From: Pontiella desulfatans
Lineage (GTDB): Bacteria; Verrucomicrobiota; Kiritimatiellia; Kiritimatiellales; Pontiellaceae
Direction of reading: 5' to 3'
NCBI RefSeq assembly: GCF_900890425.1
Contig: NZ_CAAHFG010000001.1
Location: 372,001-436,000, forward strand
Length of the DNA stretch: 64,000 nt
The notes under the pieces are model-generated. The model was not told the DNA's origin, ran no database searches, and saw nothing but the letters and a program-made list of their open reading frames with translations. Each line of letters opens with the position of its first letter. The first letter of the stretch is position 1. The translations under genes were made by a program, and so were the position numbers. Shown in pieces: positions 26,552 to 35,057 of this stretch.

Positions 26552-29260
26552 ATGTCAAAAATTATTAAACCGCCTTGTGTCATTCTATTCTGCTTGCTGG
26601 CCTGCAGTTCGCTTCGGGCGGCGCCCCTGATGGTCAGTCCCGATGGGCCGATTTCAACTCTGGAAGAGGCCCGGTTGCAGGTCAGGGAACTGAAGAAAAA
26701 GCAGGCCGGTCAACCGATTGAGGTTTTGATTAAGGGCGGGGTTTATCCGTTGCGGGAAACGGTAGTTTTCGGACTCGAGGATTCGGGGGCTGAAGGTGCT
26801 CCAGTCGTATACAAAGCGGCCCCTGGAGAGGAGCCGGTATTCACAGGCGGAGTTCCAATCATTGGATGGAAAAAAGTGTCGGCGTATCCAAAGGGTGTTT
26901 CCAAGGAAGCGCGTGGCAACCTGTGGGTGGCTAAGGTTCCAAAGGTTGGAAAAAAGAACTGGGTCATCCGATCTCTCTATGACGGGGATGAGCTGCTGAA
27001 GCGTGCCCGGTCGGATGGTTTTAAATATGCGGCGGAAGCGGCCGAAAAAGAAAACGACTCGAACCGGCAGGGTAAAAAACTGACGAGTGTATTGGAATAC
27101 GAGGGCGAACCCGTTGCGCCGTTTGACCGCACGGTTCATTACCGGAACGATGACATAAAGGATTGGCCAAACCCTTCCGATATCGAACTCATCCTTAAGG
27201 ATCGCCCGTGGTTGGCTAATATTATTGCTCTTGATCGCATCGAAACAAAAAAGAAGATTGCCTATCTGGCGGTGGATCCGACGTATCAGGCGATCAATCC
27301 GAACAATCGGTACTGGGTGGAGAATGCGATTGAATATTTGGATGAGCCGGGCGAATGGGTGGTGAATACCCGCGAAGGGCTCATTTACATGTGGCCGAAG
27401 AAGGATATGGCCGACATGAATGTGATGGCTCCGTATCTGCAGGAGTTCATCCGGGTTGAAGGCTCGGAAAACGGGCCGTTTGCATCGCACCTCCGTTTCG
27501 AGGGCCTGACCTTCACCCATGGTGTGCGCGATACCCTGCTTGAGGACGACAAGGGCTTGCAGCACGACTGGGAAATGTATGACAAGGCCAATGCCGTGAT
27601 TCGGTTCCGCTTTGCGGAAGACTGCGCTGTCGATTCGTGCGTCATAAAATCAAGCAGCGGCACGGGCATCCGCCTGGATCTGCATTGTCAGCGCATCAAA
27701 ATTACTCGCAACCATCTGCATCATCTCGGCGGGGGAGGCATTGTGCTCAGCGGCTATAGTCCGGGTACGAAAGATGTGAATAAAAACAATGTGGTGCACG
27801 ATAACTATATCCATCACATCGGCGAACTGCTGATGCACTCCTGCGCTATTTTTATTGCGCAAAGCGGGCATAATGAAATCAGTCACAATACCATTCATGA
27901 TGTTCCGTATAACGGCATTGTGGTGAGCGGTTGCCGTCCGCATGAGTTTTATCTGGTAAAGCGGATTCCATTCCGCCGTGCCTGGGTTTCGTCAATCCGT
28001 TTCGAGGAATGCGAACCCTACATCAAGAAGGGGCTCGAAGCGAAATCTCAGAACCGCCTTGAACATTTTCTGCCGCTGCTGCACGCCCGCGAAAACCGGA
28101 TCGTGATGAATGATATTTCGCGCACGCTGCTGAAGCTGCATGACGGCAATGCGATCTATTTTTCCGCCATGGGCGAGGATAATGTGGTTGAGCGCAACTA
28201 TCTTCACGAGAATCATGATACAGCAGGGGCTATACGTTTGGATGATAACCCGAGCTTTACCATTATTCGGGAAAACGTGATCACAACATCGGAGCGGGGC
28301 CTGGGCCTCAAGGGGCCGGCGGATGTGATCAATAACTTTATTTTCACGGAAACGTTCCTGCGCGGGCGCAGTACTCCGGGCTGGCTGGGCGGCACCAAAC
28401 AAGCCCTGCCAAAGGGGAATATCTTTATGCCGCCGGCGTCGTCCAAATCGAGTAACGGCCTCTATCTGACCGACGACCGCGCTACGGATAAGCCGTTCTA
28501 TGAGAATCTCCCGCTAATGGAAAACTCGATTTATTTCACAGAAAACGAGAGCAAACCGTATGTACCCAAAACAGCACTCGGCAATGATCTGTTCACGGGA
28601 AAACCGGTAACGCCCGGCAGGGATCCGGTGAAGTTGCTGTATGCCGATCCCCTATTTGATGAAGAGGCGATGAAGGAAGGCCTCTATCGTTTCAAAAAAG
28701 GCTCGCCGGCGGAAGCGCTGGGAATCAAGCCGATCGACCTGCGCGAGGTGGGTTCCTCTCTGTCAAATCCCCGGACTGCCGGAGGCAATCAGGTGGTTTT
28801 TGAATTCACCGATGGTTCCGCGCTGGATGGAAAAGCGGGCATCGTTGGGGCGAGCATGACGGTCAAAGGAATCACCCTGACAACCCGCGGGATCATCGGC
28901 AGCGATGGGACCGAAGAGGGCAATACGACCACCATTTTTAAGCATTTTGATTCGCTCAGTATCAATACGGGATCGGTGAGCGGAAATGAATATCAGAATA
29001 TGGATCCCGGCGAAGCATGGGTGTTTGATTTTGATACGGATGTGATGCTGAGCCGGATTCATTTTGACGGCCTGGGAAGCGGCGAAACCATGGAAGTAAG
29101 TATTCTTGATGGCAGTAATGGCGGAGCGGGAACCACGATGACGGTTACCGATGCGGGTAACCTGGTTCTCGAAAAAAAGGTTTCCGCCGGAACGGACATC
29201 CGGATTGAGCAAATTGCAGGCAAAGCGCGAATCGAGTCGATTTCGGTTGTCAGCGAATAA
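26552..29260 (+). CDS. Secreted parallel beta-helix glycosidase-like protein (GH141-like) with C-terminal FDG module
   Basis: The product is 902 aa. A signal peptide (MSKIIKPPCVILFCLLACSSLRAA) is followed by a region with ISTLEEARLQVRELKK and VLIKGGVYPLRETVVFG, typical of large bacterial right-handed beta-helix glycosidases such as GH141 (fucosidase/xylanase). The helix proper runs over about residues 300-640, with repeated NNVVHDNYIHHIGE and NEISHNTIHDVPYNGIV turns. Residues 749-902 are an FDG module (FEFTDGSALDG, DPGEAWVFDFDTDV, IESISVVSE) that forms the very C-terminus. Family assignment is by overall pattern, and catalytic residues are not identified. Position next to GH29 and sulfatase genes fits fucan breakdown. 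Confidence 0.8.
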   Translation: MSKIIKPPCVILFCLLACSSLRAAPLMVSPDGPISTLEEARLQVRELKKKQAGQPIEVLIKGGVYPLRETVVFGLEDSGAEGAPVVYKAAPGEEPVFTGGVPIIGWKKVSAYPKGVSKEARGNLWVAKVPKVGKKNWVIRSLYDGDELLKRARSDGFKYAAEAAEKENDSNRQGKKLTSVLEYEGEPVAPFDRTVHYRNDDIKDWPNPSDIELILKDRPWLANIIALDRIETKKKIAYLAVDPTYQAINPNNRYWVENAIEYLDEPGEWVVNTREGLIYMWPKKDMADMNVMAPYLQEFIRVEGSENGPFASHLRFEGLTFTHGVRDTLLEDDKGLQHDWEMYDKANAVIRFRFAEDCAVDSCVIKSSSGTGIRLDLHCQRIKITRNHLHHLGGGGIVLSGYSPGTKDVNKNNVVHDNYIHHIGELLMHSCAIFIAQSGHNEISHNTIHDVPYNGIVVSGCRPHEFYLVKRIPFRRAWVSSIRFEECEPYIKKGLEAKSQNRLEHFLPLLHARENRIVMNDISRTLLKLHDGNAIYFSAMGEDNVVERNYLHENHDTAGAIRLDDNPSFTIIRENVITTSERGLGLKGPADVINNFIFTETFLRGRSTPGWLGGTKQALPKGNIFMPPASSKSSNGLYLTDDRATDKPFYENLPLMENSIYFTENESKPYVPKTALGNDLFTGKPVTPGRDPVKLLYADPLFDEEAMKEGLYRFKKGSPAEALGIKPIDLREVGSSLSNPRTAGGNQVVFEFTDGSALDGKAGIVGASMTVKGITLTTRGIIGSDGTEEGNTTTIFKHFDSLSINTGSVSGNEYQNMDPGEAWVFDFDTDVMLSRIHFDGLGSGETMEVSILDGSNGGAGTTMTVTDAGNLVLEKKVSAGTDIRIEQIAGKARIESISVVSE

Positions 29261-29279
29261 GAAAGAGGAAGTGGTGAGG

Positions 29280-32200
29280 ATGATGAGACGTTTTCAGCAT
29301 ATGATGTTGGCGGCAAGCGTAAGCCTGTCGTGCTTTGCAACGGACTACTATGTGAGCACTCAGACTGAATTTGATGCTGTTGCAAATGCGGTGCTGCAAC
29401 CCGGCGATGCCATTTTGCTGGAGCGCGGGCAACAGTTTATCGGTATGCTGTCGCCGACCGGAAGAGGAACGGAAGGTGCCCCGATTCGAATTCGTGCATA
29501 TGGAGAGGGAGATCGCCCGCTGATTGATGCCCAGGGGTTGAATGAGGCCGGTGTGCTTCTGGAGGGAGACATTGCCTTCTGGGAAGTATCGGGGTTGGAA
29601 ATCATCAATAACGATGGAACGGATAATGATGATAACTATTTTTTTGGCGTTCTCGTTGTCGTAAGCGGTCCCGATGATACCGTCTATGAGCATATTTATA
29701 TCGATGATGTTTTTATTCATCATGTGAATGGCGGGGTGGAAGGTAAAGACCGGGGTGGAATACATGTGTATATGGAGGGTTTGGATAATTCTATCGTCGA
29801 TGACCTTCGCATAACGAATAATCGGATCGAAGATATAGGCGGGGTCGGGATCGCCACCAAGTCAAGCTGTGGGAATGTGACGGTGCATGAAGCTGGTGGG
29901 TATACGGCAGAATACCTGTGGACCGGAGTGTATATCGGTGGAAACTATGTGAATCGAACCGGGCGAAACAGTATCATTATTCGCGCCAGTCAGGATCCGA
30001 TGGTTGAGTATAACGTTGTCGCGTACCCCGGTCGCCATAGTCAGGGGAATAGTATTTTCTGTTTCGATACCGTTGGTTGTATAATGCAGTACAACGAAGC
30101 CTATGGAAACACAGTCGAAGGTTCCACGCACGTCAGCTATGCCGATCGCGGTGGGTTTGATGCAGATTACACCTGCGTGGATACCTATATTCAATATAAC
30201 TACAGCCATGGCAATGAATATTTCTGTGCCATTATGAAGAAAATTCAACGCAATGTGACCATTCGATACAATGTGACTCAGGACGAGAAGCGGGGCTTCT
30301 ATTTCTATGGCTTTGACAGCAGTTCGGCAGTTGAAAATGTGCATATCTACGGCAATACGCATTATGTGAGCGCCGGGAACAGTGCCGTTGTGTTTGTAGA
30401 GGGTCGAAAACCGCATGATACCCTGCTTGAAAATAATATCTTCTACTTTGAGGATGCGGCTGATGCCTCATACGGAACGGGTAATCAGAGTGGCGCTACG
30501 TTTAACAACAATATCTACTACAATATTACGCCGCATTCGTCGGACACGAACCCAATGGTTGGAGACCCGCTGTTCACAAAGCCCGGCATTGCCGGAACAG
30601 ATATTGACCTGACGACGATGGGAGGGTTGCGCGGCTATCAATTACTAACCGGCTCGCCGGCAATTGATGCGGCGACTGTGATTCCGGGGGCTTTGGCGTC
30701 GGATATTGTAGGGTATCCGATAAATGACGGCGCTCGCGATATCGGTGCCTTTGAGTATCAGGGGCCGGTCTCCAGAGTCACGTTTGATTTTCTTGGAGAT
30801 TCGGTCTGGGACGGCGGTGCCGGTGGAGGCGGGATCGGCTCGAACGTGACGTTGACAAACTCTTTGACAGACGAGCATGTAAAACTAACGACTATCGATA
30901 TTATTGGGCAGGATGGCAGCCTGGCTTCTGAGGGCGGAGGGCATACGTTGAATGTGTTTGGTTCTGTCGATTATCTGGGCGTCAACGATGAAAGCGGAAA
31001 CCCCGGCGGCTACGACTCGGAAACCCGTTTTTTTAATCCGAACGAAGGCTGGGTCTTCTCCTTTGATGTGGATGTCTATCTCGAAAATATACAGCTCGGC
31101 AGCCAGACGTCTGATGCGGAGCTGACCCTGTCGTCGGATGTATTTGACGATATTGTTCTTGCGGACGGGAAACCGAATGATGTTCACGATCTGGAATATC
31201 GCTTTATTCCGGCTGGAACCGAACTAACCTTGATGATGACCACGCCGACCAATGGTGTCGATACCGGTCTTGGAGTGACGAGCATCACCGTTTCTGCCGT
31301 TCCTTTCCTCGCGGAGGGAACAACCGTGGTGCAGGCGGAGTTATACGACGATGCCATGGGTGTGGTGACCCAGCCGAGCTCCGATGACGGTGGTGGTGAG
31401 GTGGTGGCTTTTGATGCGACGGGCGATGAAATCTCCTACGAGGTGAATGTGCCGGCAGCTGGAACCTATTTAGTCGGCTTCCGTGTGGCCTCCGACACAG
31501 GGTTGCTGAATCTGGAGTTGGCTCAGAATGGAACACCGCTCACCACGCTTAATCGGCTGGTTGACGCAGGTGAAACCTGGACCACCGTGTATAAGATGAT
31601 CACGCTTTCTGCAGGTAATAGTACCCTCACGGTTTCTGCAACCGATGGAGAGGCGCAACTATTAAACTGGTTTGAATTAACCGCTTCAGATGGCTACTTT
31701 GAGTCGTCCGTTCCGACGGATTCAATCAATATCGCGCTGAATCAGGCGGCGAGTGCGAGCAGTGTGCATAGCTCCTCCTACACAGCGGTTAAATCGTTCG
31801 ATGGAGATCTCAATACCCGTTGGGCATCTACGGAGTTAACGCCTTGGCTCGAGGTGGATTTCGGCTCGATCGTTTCGGTCAATGGCGTTCGCATCATTGA
31901 AACGAGGGATCGCATTCGCTCGTATGAAATTCAGGTGTATACCGACAGTTGGGAAACCGTTTTTGTGGGGGCCAATCCCAGTGATGATCCGATCGAGTGG
32001 TTTACAGCCGTGACCGGATCCAGATTCCGGTTGCAGATTATGTCGGCGACAGCCAATCCGACGATCGAGGAAGTTGAGTTCTACGGACTTTCTGACCTGT
32101 CGCCTTCCATGGCAATGAATGCCGATTCGATTTCATTCGAGTGGCCCAATACGCCGGGCGCGATCTATGCCGTGCAACGTTCAACCAACCTGGTGGCGGA

Positions 32201-32312
32201 TGCCTTCTCTGAGACCATTGAATCAGGCATTCCTGCCTTAACACAGACTAATGCCATCACACTGGAGCTACCGAGCGAACCCTCTGCATTCTACCGAATC
32301 ATTGCTGAATAA
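29280..32312 (+). CDS. Secreted parallel beta-helix protein with FDG, CBM6-like and F5/8-type domains
   Basis: The product is 1010 aa. ATG 29280 (or 29283) follows GAGGAAGTGG; the longer frame lies inside the previous gene. After a signal peptide, residues about 25-495 form a right-handed beta-helix (PGDAILLERGQQF, GVGIATKSSCGNVTV, GGFDADYTCVDTYIQYNYSH). They are closely similar over their whole length to the protein encoded at 38724-40289. Next come an FDG module (500-672; GQDGSLASEGGGHTLNVFG, NPNEGWVFSFDVDVYL), a CBM6-like sandwich (680-800) and an F5/8 type C (CBM32-like) domain (814-935; ALNQAASASS, FDGDLNTRWAS). A C-terminal module ends FYRIIAE. Probably an extracellular polysaccharide lyase or hydrolase; no catalytic residue is assigned. 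Confidence 0.83.
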   Translation: MMRRFQHMMLAASVSLSCFATDYYVSTQTEFDAVANAVLQPGDAILLERGQQFIGMLSPTGRGTEGAPIRIRAYGEGDRPLIDAQGLNEAGVLLEGDIAFWEVSGLEIINNDGTDNDDNYFFGVLVVVSGPDDTVYEHIYIDDVFIHHVNGGVEGKDRGGIHVYMEGLDNSIVDDLRITNNRIEDIGGVGIATKSSCGNVTVHEAGGYTAEYLWTGVYIGGNYVNRTGRNSIIIRASQDPMVEYNVVAYPGRHSQGNSIFCFDTVGCIMQYNEAYGNTVEGSTHVSYADRGGFDADYTCVDTYIQYNYSHGNEYFCAIMKKIQRNVTIRYNVTQDEKRGFYFYGFDSSSAVENVHIYGNTHYVSAGNSAVVFVEGRKPHDTLLENNIFYFEDAADASYGTGNQSGATFNNNIYYNITPHSSDTNPMVGDPLFTKPGIAGTDIDLTTMGGLRGYQLLTGSPAIDAATVIPGALASDIVGYPINDGARDIGAFEYQGPVSRVTFDFLGDSVWDGGAGGGGIGSNVTLTNSLTDEHVKLTTIDIIGQDGSLASEGGGHTLNVFGSVDYLGVNDESGNPGGYDSETRFFNPNEGWVFSFDVDVYLENIQLGSQTSDAELTLSSDVFDDIVLADGKPNDVHDLEYRFIPAGTELTLMMTTPTNGVDTGLGVTSITVSAVPFLAEGTTVVQAELYDDAMGVVTQPSSDDGGGEVVAFDATGDEISYEVNVPAAGTYLVGFRVASDTGLLNLELAQNGTPLTTLNRLVDAGETWTTVYKMITLSAGNSTLTVSATDGEAQLLNWFELTASDGYFESSVPTDSINIALNQAASASSVHSSSYTAVKSFDGDLNTRWASTELTPWLEVDFGSIVSVNGVRIIETRDRIRSYEIQVYTDSWETVFVGANPSDDPIEWFTAVTGSRFRLQIMSATANPTIEEVEFYGLSDLSPSMAMNADSISFEWPNTPGAIYAVQRSTNLVADAFSETIESGIPALTQTNAITLELPSEPSAFYRIIAE

Positions 32313-32343
32313 ACGGAGGATAGGATCCCTTCGAATACAGGGT

Positions 32344-32541
32344 ATGATCAAAGGATCTGTTGCGTTGGATCGGCCCAATGCGCCCGGCGCAAGCTATGCG
32401 GTGCAAAGCTCGACCAATCTGGCAACCGATCCGTTTTCCACCACCATTGAGTCCGGAATTCCTTCCCAGGAAGAGGGCAACCGGATCGTGATTGAACTTC
32501 CGGGCGCAGATGCGGCCTTTTACCGGATTATTGCGGAATAA
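32344..32541 (+). pseudogene. Orphan C-terminal module, near-duplicate of the tail of the preceding gene
   Basis: The + strand reads MIKGSVALDRPNAPGASYAV, continues with SSTNL and IESGIPS, and ends AAFYRIIAE stop. The last 65 or so residues of the preceding protein have the same layout (FEWPNTPGAIYAVQRSTNL, IESGIPA, SAFYRIIAE). The fragment has no signal peptide and no credible start. It is in a different frame from the intact gene, which ends 32 bases upstream. It looks like a tandem partial duplication or a displaced C-terminal cassette. Confidence 0.8.
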
Positions 32542-32582
32542 AGAGCGTGGCAGCGATGACCTATCCGCATGCGCCAAAAAAA

Positions 32583-32679
32583 GGAGCGGGGAATTGCCAC
32601 TCCCTATTGGTCGTTGCTTTCTTCCAGAAAGCCTCGCTTCGCGTATTGTCCCCGTCGGGGGCAGGAAAGCCCCCGCTCC
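32583..32679. repeat. GGAG...CTCC repeat (class C, long form)
   Basis: The ends match the 12513-12562 element (GGAGCGGGGA at left, GGGGGCAGGAAAGCCCCCGCTCC-type hairpin at right). About 47 extra bases in the middle contain a second, weaker inverted repeat (CTTTCTTCCAGAAAG). It lies between the orphan module and the next gene. Confidence 0.55.
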
Positions 32680-32849
32680 AACAGGGGACTTTTACCGGGG
32701 ATTTCGTCGGTCGTGCGGTCTCTGTGTGAATAAAGCAGAAAAAACTGCCGAAGTGTCCCAATTGCCTTCCGGGAAGATCATAGGTGTAAAAGCCGATTGT
32801 GTGGGGAGTGCATGGTCGGGGAGTGCAATGCATAACAGGAGAGAGCAAA
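32680..32849 (+). promoter_or_regulatory. Leader region upstream of the Ig/cadherin-like gene
   Basis: No gene is seen. A 35-base stretch at 32754-32788 starts TGTCCCAAT and contains the palindrome CTTCCGGGAAG (32765-32775). It matches the 18936 stretch at about 23 of 35 positions without gaps. An AGGAGAGAG ribosome-binding site precedes ATG 32850. Confidence 0.35.
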
Positions 32850-34976
32850 ATGAGAGAAAGAGCATGCAAATTGGGAGCGGTTACGTTGGCGGTAGCGGCT
32901 TTTGGTGTTGTGGTCGTTCATGCGGATACCTTCATTACCTATGGCAAGGTAGACTACCCCGGTGCCGCCGAAGTCGTGACGGTTCCTGCGGCTGATGCTG
33001 GCTTTGGAGACGATGCGAACGTATCACTAGCGCAGACGTTTAGTGTGTCCAATGCATTTTCCCTTGGAACAATTTATATTCCTTACGAGAATGATACCGG
33101 TGGAAGTACGGCTGATTGGAGCATGACGGTGCGCATTTTTCCAGTTGCTGATGTATCGGCAAGCAATGTGGTGGCATCGGGTGCCGATGTGTATACGAAT
33201 ACATTCACGTTTCCCTATGTGGGCGGTTCAGATACCACGGCTGAAATTAATCTGACGACCCCGGTAGTATTGGCTGCCAGTGTGGGAACCTCAGGTTATG
33301 CGTTGCAAATTACCGAATCTTCCGGCGGGGACTTTCTACCTGGCTGGGAGTGGCTGCGGTCCTCCACGGCCGATCCCTATGCCGGCGGAGATATGTATGA
33401 AGACGGTACTATTAAGGGGACCGGTACGTCTGCAAGGGATTTGTCGATTGCGCTTGCCCCTCCACTACCGCCGACCGCCCGCGACGATGAATATATCCTG
33501 CCGGCTGGAAGCATCAGTACGAATGTGGCCGCTCCCGGTGTGCTTGCCAATGATGCGTCGTATGATTCCGCCATACTGGCCACCAATATTTCCTCGGGCT
33601 CGTTGACCTTGAATCCCGATGGAAGCTTCTCCTGTTCCGGCTTGGTGAATGGCTTGAACACCTTCAGCTATGCGGTGGTCGGTGGGTCCGTGACCAGTGC
33701 TCCGGCAACGGTTTCGCTGCTTGTTACGCTTACAGAAGATCCCCCTACGGCCGTAGACGATAGCTACTCGATGGATTTTGGACTCGGGGACTCGAATATT
33801 GTGGGTAACGTGCTTGATAATGATATTAACAACTCACTCGTCTACGGGTTATCTGCGATGGAAGACGACTATACGGTCGCGAATGGCACGCTAAATGTGT
33901 CGACTAATGGAGACTTTACCTACACGCCAAATGCTGGATTCACTGGTATCGAGACCTTCACCTATAAGGCCTATACACCATTAGCAACCAGTGTCGTGGC
34001 CACCGTCACCCTGACTGTTGAGGATAATGAACCTGCCCGGGAAGCCACGCTCTTTGATTTTAATGAAGGCACCGAGTTTGATGATAAAAGTTATAACGTC
34101 TCTATGACACGATCCAATAACCTGGGTGAAGCACTAACCATTACGACGGTTGATGTTATTGGTCAGGACGGCTCAAGTGCTACGAATGGAGTGAATAATA
34201 AGACCAATATTCAATCGAGTTCTAATTCGCTGGGTATCAATTCGGCTGACGATATCTGGGGCGTCGGAAGCGAGTCCCGCGACTTTAATCCCGGCGAAGC
34301 GTGGATCATCTCCTTTGACAAGGATGTGGTGATGAACTTCATTGATTTAAGCTCCCAGGGAGTGGATACAGAGATGACGGTTTCCTCTTCGGCCTTTGAT
34401 GATATTGTACTTCTGGGAACCGGTGATGGAAGTGGTGGATTTACACTTGGCGATGTTGTTGTCCCTGCCGGTACAAACGTAATGTTCCAGATGACCAGCA
34501 CAACAAATGCTGCCGACTGGCAATTGCGCATTGCAGAACTCTATGTCTTCAGCACGAACATAGTCGCAACGACGCCTTATGAAGATTGGATGGCAGAGCA
34601 GGGACTCACCAACGGGGTCAATGCAGCCTATGGCGACGATCCGGACGGCGACGACATGGATAACCTGCTCGAATATGCGCTGGGCGGTAATGCGCTATTG
34701 AACGATGCGTCCACTTTCCTGCCGGGGTATGCGGTTGCCGAGGATGGCAGCACCAACTACCTGAACTATGTCTACCGCCGCCGCATCGACTATGCCGCCC
34801 GCGGCATGACCTATGCAGTGGGTGCGGGGGGCAATTTGGTTCACGAACCGATGACCAATGCCACGCAGCAGCTCCCTGCCGGTGCCATTGACGCCGATTT
34901 TGAATCGGTCACCAACCGCGTCTCAATGGACGGCAAAGATGCGCAGTTCATGGAGCTCAAGGTCACGATCGACTAA
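32850..34976 (+). CDS. Secreted protein with Ig/cadherin-like repeats, FDG module and C-terminal module
   Basis: The product is 708 aa. ATG 32850 follows AGGAGAGAGC and gives a signal peptide (MRERACKLGAVTL... VVVHA). Residues 25-205 are a beta-rich domain of unknown family. Residues about 209-300 and 300-395 are two cadherin/Ig-like repeats of the bacterial tandem type (PPTARDDEY, GVLANDAS; PPTAVDDSYS, NVLDNDINN). Residues 400-570 are an FDG module (FDFNEGTEFD, TVDVIGQDG, NPGEAWIISFDKDV). Residues 575-708 are a C-terminal module (DDPDGDDMDNLLEYALGGNAL, final FMELKVTID) very like that of the sulfatase ending at 26526. No catalytic domain is recognised, so it is probably a surface or matrix adhesion protein. 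A strong terminator follows. Confidence 0.82.
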   Translation: MRERACKLGAVTLAVAAFGVVVVHADTFITYGKVDYPGAAEVVTVPAADAGFGDDANVSLAQTFSVSNAFSLGTIYIPYENDTGGSTADWSMTVRIFPVADVSASNVVASGADVYTNTFTFPYVGGSDTTAEINLTTPVVLAASVGTSGYALQITESSGGDFLPGWEWLRSSTADPYAGGDMYEDGTIKGTGTSARDLSIALAPPLPPTARDDEYILPAGSISTNVAAPGVLANDASYDSAILATNISSGSLTLNPDGSFSCSGLVNGLNTFSYAVVGGSVTSAPATVSLLVTLTEDPPTAVDDSYSMDFGLGDSNIVGNVLDNDINNSLVYGLSAMEDDYTVANGTLNVSTNGDFTYTPNAGFTGIETFTYKAYTPLATSVVATVTLTVEDNEPAREATLFDFNEGTEFDDKSYNVSMTRSNNLGEALTITTVDVIGQDGSSATNGVNNKTNIQSSSNSLGINSADDIWGVGSESRDFNPGEAWIISFDKDVVMNFIDLSSQGVDTEMTVSSSAFDDIVLLGTGDGSGGFTLGDVVVPAGTNVMFQMTSTTNAADWQLRIAELYVFSTNIVATTPYEDWMAEQGLTNGVNAAYGDDPDGDDMDNLLEYALGGNALLNDASTFLPGYAVAEDGSTNYLNYVYRRRIDYAARGMTYAVGAGGNLVHEPMTNATQQLPAGAIDADFESVTNRVSMDGKDAQFMELKVTID

Positions 34977-35003
34977 GCAACGCCGGATAGTTTCATGACG
35001 GAA

Positions 35004-35033
35004 ACGCCCCGCAGGGATGCGGGGCGTCTTTTA
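35004..35033 (+). terminator. Rho-independent terminator
   Basis: Perfect 9-bp stem ACGCCCCGC / GCGGGGCGT with loop AGGGAT, followed by CTTTTAT. It lies 27 bases after the Ig/cadherin-like gene and before ATG 35058, so that gene probably has its own downstream transcription start. Confidence 0.85.
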
Positions 35034-35057
35034 TACCGCATGAGGCTCAGGAAAAAT

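Noticed and set aside
32492-32995. Open frame of 167 codons in the 32.5-33 kb gap
   Set aside because: It crosses the class C repeat and the beginning of the Ig/cadherin-like gene in another frame, and its composition is unlike a protein.
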